This document shows, piece by piece, positions 33,421-42,465 of a DNA stretch of 64,000 nt. The DNA comes from Psychromicrobium lacuslunae (lineage in GTDB: Bacteria; Actinomycetota; Actinomycetes; Actinomycetales; Micrococcaceae), in NCBI RefSeq assembly GCF_000950575.1, contig NZ_CP011005.1, positions 496,001 through 560,000 of the forward strand, given 5' to 3'. The notes beneath the pieces are model-generated. The model searched no databases. It was given only the letters and a program-made list of their open reading frames with translations, and was not told the origin of the DNA. Positions within the stretch are counted from its first letter, which is position 1. Every line of letters starts with the position of its first letter. The position numbers were made by a program, and so were the translations under genes.

Positions 33421-34099
33421 ATTCGTTTTCAGGCCTTCCCGGGGTGCCGTAACGGGGCGAGCGGCGCACCGAGTTGCGTTCGGTCAGGTACTCCAAATAG
33501 CGTCTTGCGGTGACCCGGGAGATGCCTAATTCGTCGGTGACCTGCTGGGCGGATACCGCGCCTTGAGCGTCCTGCAACAGGCCGACCACGGCATTCAAGG
33601 TGTCCACCGAAAGTCCCTTGGGCAGTGCCTCGGCGAGCGGTGAACGCAGGCTCGCAAAGGCTTGATCCAGTTCCTGCTGGGCAACTTCGGGCCGATTCTG
33701 AGTCGGTCCAGTGCCGCCCAGTTGTTCGCGGAAACTGCGGTAGTTTCCAAGTTTCTCTGCGAAGGAGGAAAAGGTGAAGGGCTTAATCAGGTACTGCACA
33801 ATTCCGGCGGCAATCGCACCGCGCACAACCTCAAGGTCGCGGACCGCAGTGATAGCGACAATATCAACAGTATGGCCGGCTGCGCGCAGTCGGCGGGAGA
33901 CGTCTAAGCCGTGCAGATCGGGCAGGTTCATATCCAGCAGTAGCACGTCAACGCCGTCGGGGTGCTCGGCCAGGAAGCGCAGTGCGGACTGACCGTCATG
34001 CACGGTCCCGACCACGCTGAAACCCTCGAGCCGCTGCACATAGAGCGCATGAGCCTCCGCCATAATCGGCTCGTCGTCGACCACCAATACTCGGATCAT
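33404..34099 (-). CDS. Response regulator, CitB/DcuR type
   Basis: A 231-aa regulator partnered with the adjacent kinase. The receiver has VVDDEPIMAEAH and the phospho-Asp in DVLLLDMNLPDLHGL (about residue 55). The C-terminal HTH (SAQQVTDELGISRVTARRYLEYL in outline, residues about 180-205) is of the CitB/DctR type that controls uptake of C4-dicarboxylates or citrate. It most likely activates the dctA gene across the divergent intergenic region beyond the kinase gene. The gene overlaps the kinase gene by 4 nt. Confidence 0.9.
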   Translation of the reverse strand: MIRVLVVDDEPIMAEAHALYVQRLEGFSVVGTVHDGQSALRFLAEHPDGVDVLLLDMNLPDLHGLDVSRRLRAAGHTVDIVAITAVRDLEVVRGAIAAGIVQYLIKPFTFSSFAEKLGNYRSFREQLGGTGPTQNRPEVAQQELDQAFASLRSPLAEALPKGLSVDTLNAVVGLLQDAQGAVSAQQVTDELGISRVTARRYLEYLTERNSVRRSPRYGTPGRPENEYSWRR

Positions 34100-35751
34100 G
34101 ACTCGCGCCGCCCGGTTGCAGTTTTGCTGCCGGTTGCGCTGCCGATAGCCGTCCCCGGCAGTGGCGATAGCGCTGGTGCTGGCAGTGGCAGTGAAACGGT
34201 GAACTCGGCGTCGGCGGAGATGGTGATGCTGCCGGAGAGCCCCTGAACCGCTTGCTGCACCAGGGCTAGCCCGATGCCCCGACCGGAAGCGTCGGTTTCC
34301 TTGGTGCTGAAACCGCGTTCCAGGATCGCCGAAGGATCGGTTTCACCGAGCCCCGGTCCGCTGTCGCTGACCTTTAGCCTGGCCTGCTTCTCATCATGGC
34401 TGAGCTGCATCGCCACCCAGCGGGGAGGCTCGCTGGCCAGGGTGGCATCCATGGCATTGTCGAGCAGGTTTCCCACGATGGTCACCGCATCATGGGGGCC
34501 GAGGGCCTCAAAGTTGGCGGCGGAGTCCCACTCGACCCGCAGTTCAATACCGAGTTCGGCGGCTTGCGCGATCTTGCCCATCACCAGAGCTGCCAGTACC
34601 GGTTCCTGATCGGCGTCAACGACTTCGTCGACCAGGTGCTGGCTCAGGGTGAGGTCGGCGGTGGCGAAGGCCAGAGCCTGTTCGGTGCGCCCCAATTCCA
34701 GCAGGGAGACCACGGTATGCATGCGATTGGCATGTTCATGGGTTTGCGCGCGTAGCGCATCGGTAAGCGTCCGGGTGGAACGCAGTTCTTCGCCGAGGCT
34801 ACGCAGCTCGGTATGATCCTGCAGGGTCGAGACGGTGCCATAAGGTGTTTTCACGCCGGGCAGCACAGCTGGTTCCTGGCTGACTACCAACAGATGCTGT
34901 TTGACCAGGTGGATTTCGTCTCGTACGGTCCGGCCGCTCAGCAGCAGTTCTTTGAGTGATTCGGCCACCGCCAACTCTGCCAGCGGTTGCCGGGGTGCGC
35001 CCTCAACCGGTCGGGAAATGCCAAGTAGATCGGCTGCTTGGTCGTTGTACATCACCAGCTCGCCGTGACGGTCCACCAGGATGAGTCCATCGCGTACCGA
35101 GTGCAGCACCGATTCGTAGTAGCTGAATAGCTGGCCGAGGCGTTCTGGTCCCCAGCCGAAGGTGACCCGTCGCAGGTATCGACCGAGCAGGATCGAGGTT
35201 ACCGTGCCGAGTAGCAGGAGTCCGGCCCCGAGCAGCAGAATCACCGGAATTCGACCGCTGAAGGCAATTCCGACGGTTGAGATGGTGACCCCCACCGAGA
35301 CCATTGCTTTGACCTTCCCGCTGGCGTCCTGCACCGGCATGATGGTGCGCAAAGAGGGTCCAAGGGTACCGGCGATGGTCTCGGTGTAGCTGTGGCCGGC
35401 TAAGGCCTGGTCAACCGAACCAATATAGGGCTTTCCTATTTCCTCCGGCCTGGGGTGAGTCCAGCGGGTGCGGTCTGGCGCCATGATGGTGATGAAATCA
35501 ACTTTGGTTTCAGCTAACACCCGGTTGGCATAGGGCTGAAGCAGCGCGCTCGGATCCGCACTGCTGGCCGCCTGCAAGAGCAGCGGCGAATCGGCGAGGG
35601 TGGCAGCTATTGCGGTGGTTCGCTCGGTGGCTTGACTGTAGACCCGATCACTGGCGTCGAGGTAGGCCGCGGTGACCACGGCAGCGGTGAGCAAGACAAT
35701 AAAAAGTAACTGGCCGAGGAAAAGGCGACGGGCAATGCTCCAATCGCGCAT
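34096..35751 (-). CDS. Sensor histidine kinase, CitA/DcuS type
   Basis: A 551-aa sensor with two membrane spans (residues about 12-32 and 178-200) enclosing an extracellular PAS-like/CACHE domain (about 35-175), then a cytoplasmic PAS domain (about 215-290). The kinase module has the SpoOB-type helix with the phospho-His in QTHEHANRMHTVVSLLELG, and the ATPase lobe (NLLDNAMDA, DSGPGLG, GRGIGLALVQQAV). This layout matches dicarboxylate/citrate sensors, and the divergent neighbour is a DctA carrier, so extracellular C4-dicarboxylate is the probable ligand. Confidence 0.9.
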   Translation of the reverse strand: MRDWSIARRLFLGQLLFIVLLTAAVVTAAYLDASDRVYSQATERTTAIAATLADSPLLLQAASSADPSALLQPYANRVLAETKVDFITIMAPDRTRWTHPRPEEIGKPYIGSVDQALAGHSYTETIAGTLGPSLRTIMPVQDASGKVKAMVSVGVTISTVGIAFSGRIPVILLLGAGLLLLGTVTSILLGRYLRRVTFGWGPERLGQLFSYYESVLHSVRDGLILVDRHGELVMYNDQAADLLGISRPVEGAPRQPLAELAVAESLKELLLSGRTVRDEIHLVKQHLLVVSQEPAVLPGVKTPYGTVSTLQDHTELRSLGEELRSTRTLTDALRAQTHEHANRMHTVVSLLELGRTEQALAFATADLTLSQHLVDEVVDADQEPVLAALVMGKIAQAAELGIELRVEWDSAANFEALGPHDAVTIVGNLLDNAMDATLASEPPRWVAMQLSHDEKQARLKVSDSGPGLGETDPSAILERGFSTKETDASGRGIGLALVQQAVQGLSGSITISADAEFTVSLPLPAPALSPLPGTAIGSATGSKTATGRRES

Positions 35752-35908
35752 TCTCAGCCTCCTTCAGCTTGGGGTGCTCCGGGGTTCGGCCGAATCGAAG
35801 CCGGTGAACAATATGACCGCAATGGTGACCCCCGTCACAGATTACGGCATCCTTGAGTCTGAAAAACCCTGGAGAGCAGTTGCTGTCCAAGAATATCGGA
35901 GGAATAAG

Positions 35909-37318
35909 ATGAGCTCTCAACGTGGAGAGACTGCCGCCTTGGGGCGGCAGCCCCGCAAGCGGCTAGATAAGACCCATTGGCTCTATATCGCGGTGATTAT
36001 TGCGGTGCTGCTAGGCGTCGCCGTCGGTCTGATCGCCCAAGCCACCTCAGCCCCCGGAGCGGGCACCAAAAACTTCGCCACCTCGCTCAAGCCGCTCGGC
36101 GATATCTTTGTCGATTTGATTAAGATGCTGATTGCCCCGGTGATCTTCTGCACTATTGTGACCGGGATTGGTTCGGTGGCGAAAGCAGCGACGGTGGGGC
36201 GGGTCGGTGGCTTGGCCCTTGTCTACTTCTTGGTGATGTCCACCTTTGCGCTCGCGATCGGTCTGGTGGTTGGTAACTTCCTGCACCCCGGTGAAGGACT
36301 CAAACTGCAGGCCTATAAGCCGTCCGAAAACGGCAAGACCGGCAATGCGCTCTTTGACTTCATCCTCGAGATTATCCCGCCTGATATCCCGGTGCTGCCG
36401 ACGCTTTTCGTCGCATTGCTGGTTGGCTTTGCGGTGCAGCGGATGGGTAAGGCCGGTGAACCGATTGTGCGCGCCGTCAAGATCGCGCAAGCCCTGGTGT
36501 TCCGGATTCTGATGATGGTGATGTGGCTTGCCCCGATCGGTGCCTTCGGGGCAATCGCCGCGGTGGTCGGCGCCACCGGTATTGAAGCGGTCAAGTCGAT
36601 GTTGGTGCTAATGCTCGGCTTCTACGCCACCTGTATCGCCTTCATTGTGCTGGTACTTGGCAGCGTGCTGTACTTGGTGACCCGGGTCAATATCTTCAAG
36701 CTCATGAAGTACCTGGCTCGCGAGTACCTGCTGATCTTCTCCACCTCGTCCTCCGAAGCCGCACTACCGCGTTTGATCGCCAAAATGGAGCACCTCGGTG
36801 TTTCCCGTCCGGTGGTCGGCGTCACGGTGCCAACCGGTTACTCCTTCAACCTCGATGGCACCGCGATCTATCTGACCATGGCCTCGTTGTTCGTTGCGAA
36901 TGCGATGGGGATCGAGATGAATATTGGCGAGCAGATCTCCTTGCTGGTCTTTATGATCATCGCCTCCAAGGGTGCAGCAGGCGTCAGCGGCGCAGGGCTG
37001 GCCACGCTGGCAGCCGGATTGCAAGCACACCGGCCCGAACTGCTCAATGGGGTTGGTGTTATCGTCGGCATTGACCGTTTCATGTCCGAGGCTCGCGCGC
37101 TAACTAACTTCACCGGCAACGCGGTAGCCACCGTGCTGATGGGTACTTGGGTGGGTGAAATTGATCGGGCCAAGGTCGGCCGGGTGCTCTCCGGGGCTGA
37201 GCCGTTCAACGAGGCCAGTCTTGACGCCGATGGGCACGGCTCTTCGACTGAGCCGGAGCAAGCCCCTCATGGACCCGGCGCTGATAGTTATGCATCGGCT
37301 GAATCGCTGAGAAAGTGA
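35909..37318 (+). CDS. dctA: C4-dicarboxylate/proton-sodium symporter DctA
   Basis: A 469-aa member of the DAACS family for uptake of succinate, fumarate and malate. About eight membrane helices plus re-entrant loops are visible, with the serine-rich hairpin TSSSEAALPRL (about residue 280) and the NLDGTAIYLT motif (about 315). The frame is open from 35672, inside the divergent kinase gene, but ATG 35909 has a strong GGAGGA ribosome-binding site and gives the normal length. A perfect-looking terminator follows. Confidence 0.93.
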   Translation: MSSQRGETAALGRQPRKRLDKTHWLYIAVIIAVLLGVAVGLIAQATSAPGAGTKNFATSLKPLGDIFVDLIKMLIAPVIFCTIVTGIGSVAKAATVGRVGGLALVYFLVMSTFALAIGLVVGNFLHPGEGLKLQAYKPSENGKTGNALFDFILEIIPPDIPVLPTLFVALLVGFAVQRMGKAGEPIVRAVKIAQALVFRILMMVMWLAPIGAFGAIAAVVGATGIEAVKSMLVLMLGFYATCIAFIVLVLGSVLYLVTRVNIFKLMKYLAREYLLIFSTSSSEAALPRLIAKMEHLGVSRPVVGVTVPTGYSFNLDGTAIYLTMASLFVANAMGIEMNIGEQISLLVFMIIASKGAAGVSGAGLATLAAGLQAHRPELLNGVGVIVGIDRFMSEARALTNFTGNAVATVLMGTWVGEIDRAKVGRVLSGAEPFNEASLDADGHGSSTEPEQAPHGPGADSYASAESLRK

Positions 37319-37360
37319 ATTAGTGATCGGTTAAACGGTTAATCGATTACTAAGCTTGAG

Positions 37361-37408
37361 CTGCCAGGAAATTCCCAGAAACTGGGAGTTTCCTGGCAGT
37401 TTTTCTTT
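37361..37408 (+). terminator. Rho-independent terminator of dctA
   Basis: An 18-bp stem with one internal mismatch (37361-37378 with 37382-37399), a 3-nt loop, and TTTTTCTTT directly behind, 42 nt after the dctA stop. Confidence 0.9.
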
Positions 37409-37520
37409 GCTTATATTATGTATGCGCTGCGAAACCTTAGGCTTAGATCGGCCTCATTGAGTAATCGATTTCTCAAATCTGCTTGAGGCTGTTATTCCAT
37501 CAAAACCTAAGGACATGCGA

Positions 37521-38600
37521 ATGACATCTGCACTTAATACCAAAACCGGCCTCACCAGGTTCGGCATGAGTGTTTTGCTGATCGTCGGATTGATCGTGGG
37601 CGCCTTCAGTGCGATCACCGTCACCGCGCCAACCGCGCAGGCCTCCGACGCCAATGGGCCGATCGGTCGCGGGGAAGTGATCGATCGGGCTTATCAACGA
37701 CTCCGAGAAGCGCCAAGATATAACCAGCAAGGCGACTCAAATGGATACCGTAATGACTGCTCCGGATTCATCTCAATGGCGTGGCACTTGACGCCAAATG
37801 GCCGCAGCAACCCCACCACTTTTAGCTTTGACCCGATTGATGGCGGCAGCCGGTTCTTGGGCATCACGCACTCAATCGCGGCGGCGGAGCTTCAGCCGGG
37901 AGACGCACTGGTGCGAGACTACGGTGGAACCGAACACATTGCTCTGTTCTTGCGCTGGGCTGATGCCGGCCACACCCGGCCGGTAGTTCTTGAGCACGGT
38001 GGCGGCAACTCCGGCGTCGAACCGCCGGAACAGAGCAACTGGGGCAGCCTGAACGGATACCACCCGATTCGTTATAACCGCTTAGACGTCAAAATCCCTT
38101 ACGGCGCTATTGCCGATAAGTGGCATGCCGCTGGCGGCGCGAACTCACCGGTGGGTAATCCGGTCAACGATGAATTCGACAGCAAAAATGGTGGCCGCTT
38201 CCGTGACTTCCAGCGCGGCATGATCATTTGGCACCCGAACGTAGCCTTTATGGTTTACGGCGCGATCTTCGACACTTACCGCAAGAGCGGCTCCGAAGCT
38301 AAATGGGGTTTCCCGATCATTGACGAAGGCAATGCCCAGAAAGTAGCCGAAGGCGCTGGCGCCGGCACGGTGGGACGTTTCCAAAAGTTTGAAGGCGCCC
38401 TTTTCCTCTGGTCTGAGAAGACCGGCGTGCAAATCGTCCGCGGTGAAATCCGTAAGTACTTCGAAGCCAATGGCATGGAAGTGAAGCTTGGCTACCCAGC
38501 CTCGGACGAGATCGCTGAGAACGGCGGTTTCAAGCAGGAATTCCAAAATGGCACCATCCACTGGACGCCGACCGCCGGTGCCAGCTGGCAAGCTCGCTGA
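37521..38600 (+). CDS. Secreted NlpC/P60-like protein with LGFP repeats
   Basis: A 359-aa exported protein with a signal peptide ending near AQASDA (residue about 42). The first domain has the cysteine-hydrolase pattern NDCSGFISMAWHL (Cys near 75) and LQPGDALVRDYGGTEHIALFL (His near 145), fitting an NlpC/P60 or CHAP-like peptidoglycan or amide hydrolase. Three LGFP-type repeats follow (residues about 200-250, 252-303 and 305-355), thought to bind the cell wall. AAGGAC lies about 7 nt before ATG 37521; ATG 37515 is too close. The C-terminal repeat is almost identical to that of the next gene. Confidence 0.82.
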   Translation: MTSALNTKTGLTRFGMSVLLIVGLIVGAFSAITVTAPTAQASDANGPIGRGEVIDRAYQRLREAPRYNQQGDSNGYRNDCSGFISMAWHLTPNGRSNPTTFSFDPIDGGSRFLGITHSIAAAELQPGDALVRDYGGTEHIALFLRWADAGHTRPVVLEHGGGNSGVEPPEQSNWGSLNGYHPIRYNRLDVKIPYGAIADKWHAAGGANSPVGNPVNDEFDSKNGGRFRDFQRGMIIWHPNVAFMVYGAIFDTYRKSGSEAKWGFPIIDEGNAQKVAEGAGAGTVGRFQKFEGALFLWSEKTGVQIVRGEIRKYFEANGMEVKLGYPASDEIAENGGFKQEFQNGTIHWTPTAGASWQAR

Positions 38601-38634
38601 ACGCGATCACGAACTGATGAACGAAGGAACAACC

Positions 38635-39681
38635 ATGTCAAAATTTAGAGTGCTTGCCGGTGCCGGCCTGGCGCTGAGCTTATTGCTCGGCCTGGCTGCA
38701 CCATCCTGGGCTGCGCCAACCGGGGCTGCCGCTGCCAGTTTGACCGCGGTACCCGCGGGTGGCGCTCCAGTGGCTACTGCCGAGGAGAGCTGCTATATTC
38801 CGCCGAACCGAGACATTGCGGTGGCCCGCAAGGTCTACGAGATTGCGCAGCGTCGTAATGTCTCGGCCCGGGTAATGTTGGCGACCTTTGAAACCGCCTG
38901 GGTTGAATCACACGTCAATAACCTGAACTGTGGAGATGCCGACTCGGTGGGCGTGTTCCAGCAGTCGCCTTACTGGGGTTGGGGGACTGTGGCGCAGCTG
39001 ACCAATGTGGAGTATGCCACCAATAAATTCCTGGATAGCGCCATCGCACTTGAGGGGAAAACCCCGGGCAGCGCGGGCGCCTTAGCTCAGGCGGTGCAGA
39101 AATCAGGCCATCCAACCAGATATGACGAGCAGCAAGCCGACGCCATTCGAGTGCGCGACGAGGCTTTTCAGCCCTACGGTCTGATTGGCGATAAGTGGCA
39201 TGCGATGGGCGGCGCGAACAGCCCGCTCGGACTGCCGACCCGAGCCGAAGACAACTCCAAGCTCGGCGGACGCTTCACTGAATTCCAGCGAGGCATGATC
39301 ATCTGGCATCCGAACGCCCCGGCGTTCGCTGTCTACGGTGACATTCTCAAGGTTTACCGGGCAACTGGTTCGGAGACTCAGTGGGGCTTCCCGATCCAGG
39401 ATGAGGCTGCTGCGCAGAAGGTGACCGAAGGTGCGGGGCTGAACACCGTCGGCCGATACCAGAAGTTTGAGAAGGCACTCTTCCTCTGGTCGCCAGCCAC
39501 TGGCACTCAGATCGTCCGCGGTGAAATCCGCAAATATTTTGAGGCCAACGGCTTCGAGGTCAAACTCGGCTACCCGAAGTCGGACGAGATCGCGGAGAAT
39601 GGCGGTTTCAAGCAGGAGTTCCAGAACGGCACCATCCACTGGACGCCGACTGCCGGGGCTAGCTGGGAGGCAAAGTCCTGA
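38635..39681 (+). CDS. Secreted lysozyme-like protein with LGFP repeats
   Basis: A 348-aa exported protein with a signal peptide of about 30 residues (LALSLLLGLAAPSWA). The N-terminal domain (about 50-165) starts with IAVARKVYEIAQRRNVSARVMLATFETAWVESHVNNL in outline, the layout of a goose-lysozyme or transglycosylase-like fold with a catalytic Glu in FETAWVES. Three LGFP repeats follow. It lies 34 nt after the gene above and shares its domain style, so the two probably act together in wall remodelling. ATG 38635 is preceded by GAAGGAAC; an upstream in-frame ATG at 38617 adds six residues. Confidence 0.82.
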   Translation: MSKFRVLAGAGLALSLLLGLAAPSWAAPTGAAAASLTAVPAGGAPVATAEESCYIPPNRDIAVARKVYEIAQRRNVSARVMLATFETAWVESHVNNLNCGDADSVGVFQQSPYWGWGTVAQLTNVEYATNKFLDSAIALEGKTPGSAGALAQAVQKSGHPTRYDEQQADAIRVRDEAFQPYGLIGDKWHAMGGANSPLGLPTRAEDNSKLGGRFTEFQRGMIIWHPNAPAFAVYGDILKVYRATGSETQWGFPIQDEAAAQKVTEGAGLNTVGRYQKFEKALFLWSPATGTQIVRGEIRKYFEANGFEVKLGYPKSDEIAENGGFKQEFQNGTIHWTPTAGASWEAKS

Positions 39682-39746
39682 GCAATGATCGAGCCAACTG
39701 AGGCTGTGATAGTGAGTCTGAGCTAACTCACTGGCAGACTTACGGG

Positions 39747-39787
39747 CCGCGGGGGCGTCACGCATTAGCTGACGTCCCCGCGGTTTT
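39747..39787 (+). terminator. Terminator after the LGFP gene pair
   Basis: 14-bp GC-rich arms (39747-39760 with 39770-39783, one mismatch), a 9-nt loop and TTTT, 65 nt after the stop of the second LGFP gene. Confidence 0.8.
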
Positions 39788-39970
39788 GCCATACCGTCGC
39801 GAAGTATAACCTTCGACCTTTACTGGAACTTCAAGGCTCGCGGTCTTTAGTGAGCGAATTACCAAAGTTGGCCTAGCCGGGCGGGTAACGTAGCGATAAG
39901 AAGTACAGCTGTAGCGATTCGAGAAGCTAGCCGCAGCGGTAAGACGTGCAACTGAGGAAAGCGTGATCAA

Positions 39971-40879
39971 GTGAGTAGCGAACAAGGGTCCGGCACACTG
40001 GCAGCGACCGAAACCGCCACCGGCATTGATCTGGAAGCCGTGCTCGGGCCGACCGGCCGACCGGTCACCGAGTTCCCTGAGCCTCCGGTTCTGGTTTCGC
40101 ACGGTCCCGCCCGGGTGATTGCGATGGTCAATCAGAAGGGTGGCGTGGGCAAGACCACCTCGACAATCAACCTAGGTGCCGCATTGGCGGAACTTGGGCG
40201 GCGTGTGCTGTTGGTGGACTTCGATCCACAGGGCGCCCTTTCCGCAGGACTAGGGACGAACCCGCACGAACTGGACCTGACTATCTACAATGTGCTGATG
40301 GATCGCAAGATCGACGTCCACGACGCGATCCGGCGCACCGAGACCGAGAATCTTGACCTGCTGCCGGCCAATATTGACCTTTCTGCGGCCGAAGTTCAGC
40401 TGGTCAATGAAGTGGCTCGTGAACAGGTGCTGGACCGTGTGCTCCGCAAAGTGGAGGACGAATACGATGTGGTGCTCATTGACTGCCAACCCTCCTTGGG
40501 CCTGCTGACCGTCAATGCGCTGACCGCTGCGCACGGCGTGATCATCCCGCTGATCTGCGAATTTTTCGCGCTGCGCGCCGTCGCGTTGCTGGTGGAGACC
40601 ATTGAGAAGGTGCAGGACCGGATCAATCCTCGGCTGCAGATCGATGGCGTGTTGGCCACCATGTATGACGCGCGCACCTTGCACAGCCGAGAGGTGATCA
40701 CCCGCCTGGTGGAAGCCTTCGGCGATAAGGTCTTTGAGACAGTGATTAAACGCACCATTAAGTTCGCCGATGCCACCGTGGCTGCGGAGCCGATCACCTC
40801 CTATGCCGGTAATCACCAGGGCGCAGAGGCCTACCGTCGGCTGGCTAAAGAGCTGGTAGCCCGTGGCGGCGCCCCGTAG
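39971..40879 (+). CDS. ParA/Soj-family ATPase
   Basis: A 302-aa Walker-type ATPase of the ParA family. The deviant Walker A motif is MVNQKGGVGKTTSTINLG (residues about 52-68) and the Walker A' region is LLVDFDPQGALSAGLG (about 78-92). It begins the conserved gene block with scpA and scpB and probably acts in chromosome segregation or organisation together with the SMC-kleisin complex; it is not accompanied by ParB. The start is GTG 39971 with AGGAAAG about 10 nt upstream. The end overlaps scpA by 17 nt. Confidence 0.9.
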   Translation: MSSEQGSGTLAATETATGIDLEAVLGPTGRPVTEFPEPPVLVSHGPARVIAMVNQKGGVGKTTSTINLGAALAELGRRVLLVDFDPQGALSAGLGTNPHELDLTIYNVLMDRKIDVHDAIRRTETENLDLLPANIDLSAAEVQLVNEVAREQVLDRVLRKVEDEYDVVLIDCQPSLGLLTVNALTAAHGVIIPLICEFFALRAVALLVETIEKVQDRINPRLQIDGVLATMYDARTLHSREVITRLVEAFGDKVFETVIKRTIKFADATVAAEPITSYAGNHQGAEAYRRLAKELVARGGAP

Positions 40880-41792
40880 CTCGGTACCGCCGGAGCAAGC
40901 GGTAGCGCAGCAGGCTCCGGAAGACGCCGGGGAGGCTGCCCAGCTCAACTTAAAAAACAGTTCAAAAAAGCCTGGCTTTGAAGTTCGGCTGGAGAACTTT
41001 ACCGGACCCTTCGACCTGCTGCTCGGCTTGATCGGCAAACACGAACTTGATATTACCGAGGTGGCCTTGGCCACTGTGACCGATGAGTTCATTGGCTATA
41101 TTCGCGCGCTGCAGGAAGCCGGCGAGGACTGGGCAATCGATGAGGCCAGTGAGTTCTTGGTCATTGCGGCGACGCTGCTCGATCTGAAAGCCGCCCGCTT
41201 GCTGCCCTCCGGTGAGGTGGAGGACGAAGAAGATATTGCCCTGCTGGAAGCTCGGGATCTGCTTTTCGCCCGGCTGTTGCAATACCGCGCGTTCAAGGAT
41301 GTGGCCCGGCTGGTGGGGCAGAACCTTGAGCGTGAAGCACGGCGCTTTCCGCGTCAAGTCGGCCTGGAACCGGGTTTCGCAGCGTTGCTGCCCGAGTTGG
41401 TTTGGCGGCATAGTCCAGAAGAATTCGCCACTCTCGCCGCGAAGGCGCTCACTCCGCGTGAACCTAAACCCACCGAGGTCGGTCTGGCTCATCTGCATGC
41501 GCCCCCGGTGAGTGTGAAGGAACAGGCTGAGCTGATCGGACACCGGCTGCGTGCGGGCAAGCCGATGTCCTTTCGCGCCTTGGTCAGTGATGCCGAAAGT
41601 ACCCTCGTGGTGGTGGCCAGATTTCTGGCGCTTTTGGAGATGTTCCGGGACGCCGTGATCGCCTTTGACCAAGCCAGTCCGCTCGGTGAGCTGACAATTC
41701 GATGGACCGGGGCGCAGCAAGATTGGACCGCTGCCAATCTCAGCGAGGAGTATGAAGACATGGCCGTAGCTGATGATGGAGTGAAGGAATGA
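40863..41792 (+). CDS. scpA: Segregation and condensation protein A (kleisin)
   Basis: A 309-aa kleisin subunit that bridges the SMC heads in the bacterial condensin and recruits ScpB. Conserved N-terminal stretch: FEVRLENFTGPFDLLLGLIGKHELDITEVALA in outline (residues about 39-70), then an EFLVIAATLLDLKAARLLP helix. A winged-helix end follows (about 235-300). A low-complexity N-terminal extension of about 35 residues comes from the GTG start inside parA. It is translationally coupled to scpB (ATGA overlap). Confidence 0.92.
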   Translation: MAAPRSSVPPEQAVAQQAPEDAGEAAQLNLKNSSKKPGFEVRLENFTGPFDLLLGLIGKHELDITEVALATVTDEFIGYIRALQEAGEDWAIDEASEFLVIAATLLDLKAARLLPSGEVEDEEDIALLEARDLLFARLLQYRAFKDVARLVGQNLEREARRFPRQVGLEPGFAALLPELVWRHSPEEFATLAAKALTPREPKPTEVGLAHLHAPPVSVKEQAELIGHRLRAGKPMSFRALVSDAESTLVVVARFLALLEMFRDAVIAFDQASPLGELTIRWTGAQQDWTAANLSEEYEDMAVADDGVKE

Positions 41793-42451
41793 CCGAGCTA
41801 CCAGTCGAGACCGAAGAGTTCGTGCTGGCAGATCTACCCGGCGGCCTAGCAGCAGCACTCGAAGCGGTGCTGATGGTGATTGATCAACCGGTGACTGAGC
41901 TGGAGTTGGCCAGCGCGGTAGGCCGACCGGTTCCTGAGGTGCACCACTGTCTCGAGGCACTGCGAGCCGAGTATGACGGGTATACTGGAACAGCTGTTCA
42001 TCGCGCCGAGACGCCGGAAGCGGAGGAGTCAGGCACCGAAGGGTCTGAGCCGATCAGGCCGCGAGGTTTCGAGCTACGCAACGTTGCCGGTGGCTGGCGA
42101 TTTTATTCGCGGAGTGATTTCGCACCATTGGTGTCTCGCTTTGTTCTTGAGGGCCAGACCGCGAGACTCACCCAGGCCGCCTTGGAGACGCTAGCCGTGA
42201 TCGCCTATCGGCAGCCGGTCTCCAGGGCACGGATCTCGGCGATCAGAGGGGTCAACGTTGATTCAGTGGTTCGCACGCTGACTCAGCGTGGATTGATCAC
42301 TGAACTGGAGACAGATCCTGAGACCGGAGCGATTTTGTACGGCACCACGAGCTATTTCCTGGAACGACTCGGCCTGCAAAGCGTCGATGAACTGCCGAAA
42401 ATTGCACCGCATTTGCCGGGTCTCGAAAACCTGGATGATTTCACTGAATAA
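41789..42451 (+). CDS. scpB: Segregation and condensation protein B
   Basis: A 220-aa winged-helix dimer that binds ScpA in the SMC complex. The typical first helix, LEAVLMVIDQPVTELELASAVG, and the second winged-helix motif, LTQAALETLAVIAYRQPVSRARISAIRGVNVDSVVRTL in outline (residues about 128-165), are present. It overlaps scpA by 4 nt. The acidic insert around residue 70-90 (ETPEAEESGTEGSEP) is a linker between the two domains. Confidence 0.92.
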   Translation: MTELPVETEEFVLADLPGGLAAALEAVLMVIDQPVTELELASAVGRPVPEVHHCLEALRAEYDGYTGTAVHRAETPEAEESGTEGSEPIRPRGFELRNVAGGWRFYSRSDFAPLVSRFVLEGQTARLTQAALETLAVIAYRQPVSRARISAIRGVNVDSVVRTLTQRGLITELETDPETGAILYGTTSYFLERLGLQSVDELPKIAPHLPGLENLDDFTE

Positions 42452-42465
42452 CTAAGGACTGACTA

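Noticed and set aside
35672-35908. N-terminal extension of the DctA frame
   Set aside because: It overlaps the divergent kinase gene, and a strong GGAGGA precedes ATG 35909.
37409-37520. c-di-AMP (ydaO-type) riboswitch before the cell-wall hydrolase gene
   Set aside because: Only about 110 nt remain after the dctA terminator, too short for this riboswitch, and I see no matching conserved pairs.
39971-40879. Origin-proximal parAB partition locus
   Set aside because: There is no ParB and no cluster of parS-like sites; this ParA belongs to the scpA-scpB operon.
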